A stretch of 11,969 bases of DNA from Brevundimonas sp. (lineage in GTDB: Bacteria; Pseudomonadota; Alphaproteobacteria; Caulobacterales; Caulobacteraceae), in contig JADCBH010000106.1 of NCBI GenBank assembly GCA_020253595.1, positions 1-11,969 of the forward strand, in the 5' to 3' direction. Of this stretch, positions 6,720-11,969 are shown piece by piece. Numbering within the stretch: the first letter of the stretch is position 1; each line of letters opens with the position of its first letter. The translations under genes were made by a program, and so were the position numbers. The notes beneath the pieces are model-generated. The model did no database searches. It was not told the DNA's origin and saw nothing but the letters and a program-made list of their open reading frames with translations.

Positions 6720-7022
6720 ATGGACGTGTTCAACGTGCCCCCTTTAGACGACGATATGCGGCGTCCCGCTGGAGCCCGCACGGCGCTTGAGGCGTATCAG
6801 GCCGCCGCCTGGCGCGCGCCGGCCGCCACCCGGTTCGACAGTCGTCCGGCCAATGATTTCGTCGCCAATGACTTCCTGTCTCGCGCCGATGCGATCGCGC
6901 CGCAGTCGACGCCGGACCCGATGCAGATGGCCCCCATGCCGCGTTGGCTGGTGGTCCTGATCGGCGCGATCATCGCCGCCGTCATGGGCGGCCTGCTGGG
7001 CGGAGCGCTGGCGGTCTACTGA
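6720..7022 (+). CDS. Hypothetical tail-anchored membrane protein, 100 aa
   Basis: A hydrophilic N-terminal region (1-75) rich in Ala, Arg, Pro and Asp contains a short internal duplication (NDFVANDF, 45-52; the DNA shows two near-identical 12-base units). It is followed by one C-terminal transmembrane helix (WLVVLIGAIIAAVMGGLLGGALAVY, 76-100) with Gly-rich small-residue spacing that favours helix packing. There is no signal peptide, so it probably anchors by its tail with the N-terminus in the cytosol. The ATG at 6720 has AAGG 5-6 bases upstream. Its 3' end overlaps that of convergent rnhB by 7 bases. I do not recognise the family. Confidence 0.62.
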   Translation: MDVFNVPPLDDDMRRPAGARTALEAYQAAAWRAPAATRFDSRPANDFVANDFLSRADAIAPQSTPDPMQMAPMPRWLVVLIGAIIAAVMGGLLGGALAVY

Positions 7023-7642
7023 TCCAGCAACGCCTTGATCGGGGCCCAGCTCTTCCGGTGGATCGGCGAGGGGCCGAGCGTCCGCAGCGCCTGCTGATGG
7101 ACCGGGGCGTTGTAGCCCTTGTGACCGGCGAAGCCGTAGCCGGGATAAAGGGCGTCCATCTCGACCATCAGTCGGTCCCGCGCCGTCTTGGCCAGGATCG
7201 AGGCCGCCGCGATCGACAGGCTCAGGCCGTCGCCGCCCACCACGGTCTCCACCGGACACGGCAGCTTGAAGCGGTGGTTGCCGTCGACCAGCGCCGCGAC
7301 CGGCGGCACCGCCATCGCCTCGATGGCCCGGCGCATGGCCAGACCGGTGGCGTTCAGGATGTTCAGTTCGTCGATCTCCTCGACCGTGGCGAAGCCGACG
7401 CCCCAGGAGACGGCGCGGGCCTTGATCTCGCTCTCCAGGGTGTCGCGCCGTTTCGCGCTGAGCGCCTTGGAGTCGTTCATGCCGTCGGGCAGGTGGTCGG
7501 GCGACAGGATCACCGCCGCCGCGGACACCGGCCCGGCCCAGGGCCCGCGCCCGGCCTCGTCCACCCCGCACACCGGCCCGCCGACCCGCTGGCTCAGCAG
7601 GGTCTCGAGCGTCAGGGTCGGGATCGGCCGCGTCCGGGTCAT
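7016..7642 (-). CDS. rnhB: Ribonuclease HII
   Basis: The product has 208 residues and cleaves the RNA strand of RNA-DNA hybrids and single ribonucleotides embedded in DNA. The family motifs are complete: GVDEAGRGPWAGPV (Asp28, Glu29), NDSKALSAKRR (56-66), ALVDGN (Asp120), and GGDGLSLSIAAASILAKTARDRLM (Asp138). The spacing of the four acidic residues (28/29, 120, 138) matches E. coli RNase HII (16/17, 108, 126) with a constant offset of 12. The start ATG overlaps the tag stop as ATGA, so translation is likely coupled. GGGAG lies directly against the ATG, closer than usual, which fits coupling. The 3' end overlaps a convergent gene by 7 bases. Confidence 0.97.
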   Translation of the reverse strand: MTRTRPIPTLTLETLLSQRVGGPVCGVDEAGRGPWAGPVSAAAVILSPDHLPDGMNDSKALSAKRRDTLESEIKARAVSWGVGFATVEEIDELNILNATGLAMRRAIEAMAVPPVAALVDGNHRFKLPCPVETVVGGDGLSLSIAAASILAKTARDRLMVEMDALYPGYGFAGHKGYNAPVHQQALRTLGPSPIHRKSWAPIKALLDQ

Positions 7643-8226
7643 CTCCCGGCGATAGCTCGCACGTCGTCACAGCGGAAGCAGGTCTGGACGTGGTCGTTGA
7701 CCAGGCCGGTCGCCTGCATGAAGGCATAGGTGATGACCGGCCCGCAGAAGCCGAAGCCGCGTGCCTTCAGCGCCTTGGACATCTCGACCGAGACCGGCGT
7801 CTGGGTCGGGACATCCGCCATCGTGGCCGGCGTGTTCTGGATCGGCCGACCGCCGACAAAGCCCCACAGCCAGCCCGAAAAATCCTCGCCCCGCTCGCGC
7901 ATGTCGCACCAGACCCGCGCACCCCGGATCGTCGCCTCGATCTTGGCCCCCGAGCGCACGATGCCCGGATCGGCCATGAGCCGCGCACGGTCGGCCTCGC
8001 CATAGCGGGCGACCTTTTCGGGGTCGAAGCCGTCGAAGGCGGCTCGGAAGGCCTCGCGCTTCCTCAGGATGGTGATCCACGCCAGCCCGGCCTGAAACCC
8101 GTCCAGCACCAGCTTCTCCCACAGGGCGCGGGCATCGTACTCGGGCACGCCCCACTCTGTGTCATGATAGTCGACATACAGCGGATCGGTCCCGCACCAG
8201 GCGCAGCGTTCTTGAGCATCGGTCAT
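7639..8226 (-). CDS. tag: DNA-3-methyladenine glycosylase I
   Basis: The product has 195 residues, a base-excision repair enzyme that removes 3-methyladenine from alkylated DNA in the cytosol. Motifs are RCAWCGTDPLYVDYHDTEWG (7-26), DGFQAGLAWITILRKR (42-57), MADPGIVRSGAKIEA (84-98) and LVNDHVQTC (175-183). The zinc snap is conserved as Cys8, His21, His179 and Cys183, each four positions after the E. coli Tag equivalents (4, 17, 175, 179). The position of E. coli Glu38 in the base pocket is Asp42 here. It overlaps downstream rnhB by ATGA. No ribosome site precedes the ATG; instead GCTAAC, like a Caulobacter -10 element, ends 8 bases before it, so a leaderless transcript is possible. Confidence 0.96.
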   Translation of the reverse strand: MTDAQERCAWCGTDPLYVDYHDTEWGVPEYDARALWEKLVLDGFQAGLAWITILRKREAFRAAFDGFDPEKVARYGEADRARLMADPGIVRSGAKIEATIRGARVWCDMRERGEDFSGWLWGFVGGRPIQNTPATMADVPTQTPVSVEMSKALKARGFGFCGPVITYAFMQATGLVNDHVQTCFRCDDVRAIAGR

Positions 8227-8256
8227 GAATGGAGGTTAGCGGGTCGCGGACCTGAT

Positions 8257-8280
8257 GTCCGCTTTCGACCCGAAGCGGAC
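8257..8280. repeat. Perfect 8-bp inverted repeat upstream of tag
   Basis: GTCCGCTT (8257-8264) pairs exactly with AAGCGGAC (8273-8280) around an 8-base loop. It lies between the start of tag and the stop of the 68-residue gene. It could be a terminator stem for the latter, but no T-run follows on either strand. The CCGCTTTCGACCC inside it recurs with one change at 8541-8553, on the other side of the small gene. Confidence 0.55.
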
Positions 8281-8288
8281 TTAACCCG

Positions 8289-8495
8289 CTATCTCCCCGA
8301 CACGCCTTCTCGGTCCTTAGGCCAGCGGACGAAGGCGATGACCCAAAGCCCAATCACGTTGATCCAAGGTATGAAGGCAAGAATGGTCCACCATCCGGAA
8401 AAGCCGAGACGGCGCAGGATGCGTGAGACCGGAACTCCGACAAGGGCTAGCACCGCAGCTACGATAGCCCAGTGCCAAATTGAGAAGCTGCCCAT
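8289..8495 (-). CDS. Small two-helix membrane protein, 68 aa
   Basis: The sequence begins MGSFSIWHWAIVAAVLALVG and has two hydrophobic helices (about 8-24 and 35-56) joined by a basic loop (SRILRRLGFSG). It ends with a charged tail (RWPKDREGVSGR). The FSIWHW start resembles TatA proteins, but the body does not: there is no TatA-type amphipathic helix. It resembles small uncharacterised inner-membrane proteins of the form ILRRxGxSGWWxLLAxIPxxNxIGLWxxAFxRWP, as I recall them; no function is known. A strong ribosome site (GGGGGAG, 4 bases from ATG) supports it. By hand count its GC is near 57 percent, clearly below its neighbours, and codon choice is less GC-biased, which may reflect transfer. 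It is upstream of tag on the same strand, about 60 bases away. Confidence 0.75.
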   Translation of the reverse strand: MGSFSIWHWAIVAAVLALVGVPVSRILRRLGFSGWWTILAFIPWINVIGLWVIAFVRWPKDREGVSGR

Positions 8496-8609
8496 ATCAC
8501 TCCCCCTGCAATCTGTAAGGCGAAGCTAGCAGACGCGGGCCCGCTTTCCACCCTTCGCGCGAATCCCCAGAGCCCGTTGCTGACAAGCTGGCTCGGATTG
8601 GCGGAGGTC

Positions 8610-9398
8610 TCATTGGTTGGACATCCACCCCGGTATCCGCACCACGACCCCCCGCCCCTCCACCGTCAGCGTCCCCTCCAGCCGATCCAGCCGCATCAGG
8701 GCGATGGCTCCGCCGTCACGGCCGGTCAGAACCTCGCCCGCGCGCAGCTCACCGTTCAGCACCTCGGTGCCCTCGGGCGGGGGCGGACCGTCGAAGGTGA
8801 GGGGCAGCATGCGTTTCTTGATCTCGCCGCGCCGCTTCATGCGGCTGGTGGTCTCCTGGCCGACGAAGCAGCCCTTGCGGAAATCGATCCCGTTCAGGAG
8901 GTCGAAGTTGGCCTCGATGGGATAGCGGGCGTCGTGGCCGCCGTCCCTCGTCGGATCAGGGACGCCGATGGCCAGCCGGTGGGCGTCCCAGGCCTCTTCG
9001 TCCGCCGTCGGGGCATGCTCTGCCAGCGCACGACCGCCCAGCGCAGCCAGCCGGGGATCGGCGACGAAGCCCTCGGCGACGCCCGGCCAGCTGGCGAAGA
9101 CCGGGCGCTGGTCGGCCGTGATGTGGACCTGCGCCCGAAGCCGGTACATCGACAGCCGGGCCATCAAGGCGTCGCGACTGGCCGCTGCCACATCCAGAAC
9201 GACCGCGTTGTCCTCGCCCCACAGGAAGACGTCGAACAGCAGCCGGCCCGGCGGCGACAGCAGCGCGCCGAACCGCACCTGGCCGGGGTTCAGGGTCTCG
9301 ACGTCCTGGGTCAGCAGATTGTGCAGGAAGGGACGGGCGTCTGGCCCTTCGACCCGGATCAGGGCGCGGCTGTGGAGACGGGCGATGTGATCGGTCAT
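8610..9398 (-). CDS. ygfZ: YgfZ/GcvT-fold folate-binding protein, Fe-S cluster assembly/repair factor
   Basis: The product has 262 residues. YgfZ proteins have a GcvT-like tetrahydrofolate-binding fold and support the activity or repair of certain iron-sulphur enzymes (for example MiaB in E. coli). The diagnostic motif KGCFVGQE is present at 175-182 with its cysteine at 177, preceded by NFDLLNGIDFR. The N-terminal part has RVEGPDARPFLHNLLTQDVETL (15-36) and ALLSPPGRLLFDVFLW (45-60), both typical of the family. I chose the ATG at 9398 because the family begins there; the open frame runs 82 codons further upstream only through the palindromic repeat. No ribosome site is seen before the ATG; TATCTC lies 5 bases upstream. 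It is divergent from the glycosyltransferase gene. Confidence 0.94.
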   Translation of the reverse strand: MTDHIARLHSRALIRVEGPDARPFLHNLLTQDVETLNPGQVRFGALLSPPGRLLFDVFLWGEDNAVVLDVAAASRDALMARLSMYRLRAQVHITADQRPVFASWPGVAEGFVADPRLAALGGRALAEHAPTADEEAWDAHRLAIGVPDPTRDGGHDARYPIEANFDLLNGIDFRKGCFVGQETTSRMKRRGEIKKRMLPLTFDGPPPPEGTEVLNGELRAGEVLTGRDGGAIALMRLDRLEGTLTVEGRGVVVRIPGWMSNQ

Positions 9399-9441
9399 GG
9401 GATTGAGATAGGGCGTTTGCTGCCCAAGCGGGAGGCGTAAC

Positions 9442-9593
9442 CGTCTCCTCCCCGTTCGCCTCTGAGCGAATGGGGAGGTGGATGCGAGCCCTTGCGAGCA
9501 GACGGAGGGGTTCTGCGGGCCGCCAGTACCCCTCCGTCTCCTCCGCTTCGCTTCGGATCCACCTCCCCATCGCTTCGCGACAGGGAGGAGACG
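9442..9593. repeat. Long imperfect palindromic intergenic repeat, copy B
   Basis: A 152-bp inverted repeat lies between divergent ygfZ and the glycosyltransferase gene. Three exact blocks pair: CGTCTCCTCCC (9442-9452) with GGGAGGAGACG (9583-9593); TGGGGAGGTGGAT (9471-9483) with ATCCACCTCCCCA (9557-9569); AGACGGAGGGG (9500-9510) with CCCCTCCGTCT (9529-9539). An 18-base end loop (9511-9528) and internal loops of 13-18 bases separate them. Its right half aligns with copy A (5594-5632 against 9529-9568), including CCCCTCCGTCTC, GCTTCGCTTCG and CCACCTCCCC. The open frames across it are not convincing genes. Its location between divergent genes means it is not there as an end-of-gene terminator. 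Confidence 0.88.
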
Positions 9594-9642
9594 AGGCTTC
9601 TGCCCCACGCTCGCCACGAGAGAATCCGTATACGGTGCGCCC

Positions 9643-10617
9643 ATGAGCGGTCGTTTTCCGATTCTCTACATCGCCGAGGCCGACGCCGAAGCGGCTGTGC
9701 TGTCCTCGGGCGTGCTGGCCTATCTGGTCGACAGCCTGCCCCAGGCGGACCTGACCATCGTCGGATCGGCGGCGTCCGCCCCCCTGTTCGCCGACACGCC
9801 GCGACTGACCGAACTGATCGTCATGGACAAGGCGGGCCGGGTCGGCTGGATCGCCCTGTGGAACCGGGTGCGCCAGACCCGCTGGGGCCTCGCGGTCGAC
9901 ATGCGCGGTACCCGCTTCACCGAGCGACTGCGCCGGCAGAAGCGGGCTGTGAAGGGAGCGCCACGGCCGGGCACACATGCGGTCGAGGACGCGGCCTGGA
10001 CGCTCCATCTGGACGAGGTTCCGGCACCGCGCCTGTTTTTCGGCGAAGAGACGCGGGCGGCGGCCGACGCCCTGATCGGAAACGACCCGTCGCCCATCCT
10101 GGCGGTGGGGCCGGGCGCGGACTGGATCGGCAAGCGCTGGCCGGCGGAACGCTATGCCAAGGTCGCTGCGCCCCTGCTGGCCGAGGACGGGCCTCTGGCG
10201 GGCGGGCGGCTGATGATCGTGGGCGAGGAGGCGGACCGGGATCTGGCCCACACGATCCGGCTGGCCGTGCCGCGCGCCCGGGTGATCGAGCTGCAGGGCA
10301 AGCTGACCCGCTTGCAGACGGCGGCGGCCCTGTCGCGCGCCGCCCTGTATGTCGGGGCCGACTCGCTCTGGACCCAGCTGGCGGTGGCGGCGGGCGCGCC
10401 GACGGTCGGCGTCTATGGCCCGTCCGACGATACCCGCGTCGGGCCCTGGGGCGGGGTCTCGATCCGCGGCGAGCGGTCCTATGAGGAGTTCCTCGCCGTC
10501 GATCCCAACCTCAACCAGGCCATCCAGCACATGATGGGCCTGCCCGCCGATCGCGTGCTGAAGGCCGCGCAGGGCCTGATTGAAAAAAATCGCAAGGCTC
10601 AATCCGGCGGCACCTGA
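9643..10617 (+). CDS. Glycosyltransferase family 9 (heptosyltransferase-like)
   Basis: The product has 324 residues with two Rossmann-like halves, as in GT-B enzymes of family 9, which add heptose or related sugars to the lipopolysaccharide core at the cytosolic face of the inner membrane. Seen: N-terminal FPILYIAEADAEAAVLSSG, WGLAVDMRGTRFTERL (81-96), VGPGADWIGKRWPAERYAKVA (155-175, the usual KxWPxxxxxxL donor-site region), and LYVGADSLWTQLAVAAGAPTVGVYGPSD (235-262). In most members the last motif is DSGxxHLAAAxGxP; here the His position is Gln (LWTQLA), so donor contact may differ. Start ATG at 9643 fits the family start; no clear ribosome site, though TATACG lies 8 bases upstream. Open frame further upstream comes from the repeat. 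The exact sugar cannot be told. Confidence 0.88.
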   Translation: MSGRFPILYIAEADAEAAVLSSGVLAYLVDSLPQADLTIVGSAASAPLFADTPRLTELIVMDKAGRVGWIALWNRVRQTRWGLAVDMRGTRFTERLRRQKRAVKGAPRPGTHAVEDAAWTLHLDEVPAPRLFFGEETRAAADALIGNDPSPILAVGPGADWIGKRWPAERYAKVAAPLLAEDGPLAGGRLMIVGEEADRDLAHTIRLAVPRARVIELQGKLTRLQTAAALSRAALYVGADSLWTQLAVAAGAPTVGVYGPSDDTRVGPWGGVSIRGERSYEEFLAVDPNLNQAIQHMMGLPADRVLKAAQGLIEKNRKAQSGGT

Positions 10618-10625
10618 AACTTGAG

Positions 10626-10631
10626 TATAAT
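10626..10631 (+). promoter_or_regulatory. Candidate -10 element TATAAT for the dihydroorotase gene
   Basis: A perfect TATAAT occurs just after the glycosyltransferase stop, inside a GC-rich genome where such a string is rare. No good -35 hexamer is seen 16-18 bases upstream (the region reads TCCGGC), so it would rely on an activator or a weak -35. It would give a leader of about 90 bases before the GTG start of the dihydroorotase gene. Confidence 0.4.
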
Positions 10632-10671
10632 CAGGCCTGCGACCTACGGCCTCGGCCGGTCGGGCTTGCAG

Positions 10672-10698
10672 ATTTCAGACTATTCAGACCTTTCAGAC
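10672..10698 (+). repeat. Three direct TTCAGAC repeats at 9-bp spacing
   Basis: TTCAGAC occurs at 10674-10680, 10683-10689 and 10692-10698, each preceded by two variable bases, giving three 9-base units in tandem. They lie in the leader between the candidate TATAAT and the dihydroorotase start. They could be a short slippage repeat or a regulatory binding array in DNA or RNA. Confidence 0.6.
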
Positions 10699-10728
10699 CC
10701 TGTTTTCGCCAACGGAAGACCAAAGCCC

Positions 10729-11969
10729 GTGACCCAGACCTATGACCTGATCGTCCGTGGCGGCGAGGTGGCCAATCACGCGGGCCGTGGCATGGCCGAT
10801 GTCGGCGTGATCGACGGCCGGATCGAGTTCATTGGCGACCTGTCCAAGGCCTCGGCGGGTCAGGTGGTGGACGCCACCGGCCTGACGGTCCTGCCCGGCG
10901 TCATCGACACCCAGGTCCACTTCCGCGAGCCGGGTCTGGAGTGGAAGGAGGACCTTGAAACGGGGTCGCGTGCCGCCGCTTTGGGCGGGGTCGTCGCTGT
11001 GTTCGAGATGCCGAACACCGAGCCCAACACCACCGATCCGGCCACGCTGGAGGACAAGCTGGCTCGCGCCCGTGACCGGATGTGGACCGACCACGCCTTC
11101 TACATCGGCGGCACTCATGCGAATGCCGAACATCTGGGCGAGCTGGAGCGTCTGCCGGGCTGTTGCGGGGTCAAGGTCTTCATGGGCGCCTCGACCGGCG
11201 ACCTGCTGATCGCCGACGACGACGGGGTGCGAAAGGTTCTGAACGCCGTCGGTCGCCGCGCCACCTTCCATTCCGAGGACGAGTATCGCCTCGTGGACCG
11301 CCGCCCGCTGGCCCGCCCCGGCGACTGGACCAGCCATCCCGAGGTTCGCGACGCCGAAAGCGCGATCATGAGCACACGCCGCCTGGTCCGGCTGGCGCAG
11401 GAGACCGGCAAGCGGATCCATGTGCTGCACGTCTCCACCGCCGAGGAGATCGCCTTCCTGGCCGACCACAAGGACGTGGCCACGGTGGAGGTCACGCCCC
11501 AGCATCTGACGCTGGATGGTGACGAGGCCTATGAGCGGCTGAAGGGCTATGCCCAGATGAACCCGCCGATCCGCAATGCCCATCACATCGCCGGCCTGTG
11601 GCACGGTATCGAGCAGGGTGTCGTGGACGTGCTGGGTTCCGACCACGCGCCGCATACGAAAGAGGAAAAGGCACGCCGTTATCCCGCCTCGCCGTCGGGC
11701 ATGCCTGGCGTGCAGACCCTGGTTCCGGTCATGCTGACCCATGTGGCGCAGGGGCGGATGACGCTGGAGCGTTTCGTCGACCTGACCTCGGCGGGGGCCC
11801 AGCGGGTGTTCCAGACGGCCAACAAGGGCCGCATGGCCGAAGGCTACGACGCCGACCTGACCCTGGTGGACCTCAAGGCTCGTCGCATCATCCGCCACGA
11901 GGACATGGCCAGCCGCTGCGGCTGGACGCCCTCCGACGGCTTCGAGGCTGAGGGCTGGCCCATGGCCAC
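10729..11969 (+). CDS. pyrC: Dihydroorotase (cyclic amidohydrolase), 3'-truncated by window end
   Basis: 413 codons are visible before the window ends; the family is about 430-450 residues, so little is missing. Dihydroorotase cyclises N-carbamoyl-aspartate to dihydroorotate, the third step of pyrimidine synthesis. Motifs are LPGVIDTQVHFREPG (55-69), EMPNTEPNT (93-101), GVKVFMG with Lys149 in the place of the carbamylated lysine, FHSEDE (His181), HVLHVST (His231/His234), and GSDHAPH with catalytic Asp305. The first histidine of the usual HxH zinc pair is Gln62 here (TQVH). I recall this variant from other proteobacterial dihydroorotases, so it is probably a subfamily trait, but an allantoinase-like or other cyclic amidase remains possible. 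Start GTG at 10729 precedes the conserved YDLIVRGGEV; GGAAG is about 10 bases upstream. A later ATG (codon 22) would remove the first strands. Leader repeats may regulate it. Confidence 0.92.
   Translation, partial: MTQTYDLIVRGGEVANHAGRGMADVGVIDGRIEFIGDLSKASAGQVVDATGLTVLPGVIDTQVHFREPGLEWKEDLETGSRAAALGGVVAVFEMPNTEPNTTDPATLEDKLARARDRMWTDHAFYIGGTHANAEHLGELERLPGCCGVKVFMGASTGDLLIADDDGVRKVLNAVGRRATFHSEDEYRLVDRRPLARPGDWTSHPEVRDAESAIMSTRRLVRLAQETGKRIHVLHVSTAEEIAFLADHKDVATVEVTPQHLTLDGDEAYERLKGYAQMNPPIRNAHHIAGLWHGIEQGVVDVLGSDHAPHTKEEKARRYPASPSGMPGVQTLVPVMLTHVAQGRMTLERFVDLTSAGAQRVFQTANKGRMAEGYDADLTLVDLKARRIIRHEDMASRCGWTPSDGFEAEGWPMA

Noticed and set aside
8535..8544. GCGGGCCCGC palindrome between ygfZ and the 68-residue gene
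   Set aside because: A 10-bp pure GC palindrome is likely by chance in this composition and has no promoter or terminator context.
9478..9642. Upstream extension of the glycosyltransferase by 55 residues through the repeat
   Set aside because: The extra residues are encoded by the palindromic element, and the family starts near FPILYI.
8956..10602. Open frame of 548 codons antisense to the glycosyltransferase that crosses the repeat and enters ygfZ out of frame
   Set aside because: It is low-complexity, overlaps two well-supported genes and depends on the repeat lacking stops by chance.
10693..11898. Open frame of 401 codons antisense to the dihydroorotase
   Set aside because: Shadow frame; the sense strand carries complete amidohydrolase motifs.

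Overview
The window reads as ordinary chromosomal DNA of a GC-rich alphaproteobacterium. My best guess is Caulobacteraceae, possibly Brevundimonas-like. This rests on base composition, the DUF3297 protein, the alphaproteobacterial style of the dihydroorotase, and GC-rich palindromic intergenic repeats; it is inference, not a database match. I found no phage, plasmid, CRISPR, secretion or defence cluster, and no convincing new multi-gene system.

Left part (1-3991): the 3' part of a DUF3297 gene converges on a NAD(P)-binding NmrA-type gene. That gene is divergent from an HxlR-type regulator, with a short inverted repeat between them. A secreted M28 zinc peptidase resembling carboxypeptidase Q follows. 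Next comes a clear promoter with an overlapping perfect palindrome, driving a 55-residue membrane protein, then tRNA-Leu(UAA), then a cysteine-cluster YkgJ-type protein. The last three are packed closely enough to share a transcript.

Middle (4086-7022): pyruvate kinase is followed at once by a 129-bp palindromic repeat. Then comes a D12-class adenine methyltransferase broken by one in-frame TAG just after its DPPY catalytic motif, with the rest of the protein intact in the same frame. A 100-residue tail-anchored protein follows; its 3' end overlaps that of rnhB by 7 bp.

Right part (7016-11969): on the minus strand, tag (3-methyladenine glycosylase I) and rnhB (RNase HII) overlap by ATGA and form a small nucleic-acid maintenance operon. 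Upstream lies a lower-GC 68-residue membrane protein gene bracketed by two near-identical 13-bp motifs, then ygfZ. ygfZ is divergent from a family 9 glycosyltransferase, and a second 152-bp copy of the palindromic repeat lies between them. A leader with a perfect TATAAT and three 9-bp-spaced TTCAGAC boxes precedes a dihydroorotase that runs off the window end.

The most interesting items are the nonsense-interrupted methyltransferase behind the repeat, the two-copy repeat family, and the operator-like palindrome before the 55-residue membrane protein. All intergenic gaps are under 300 bases.
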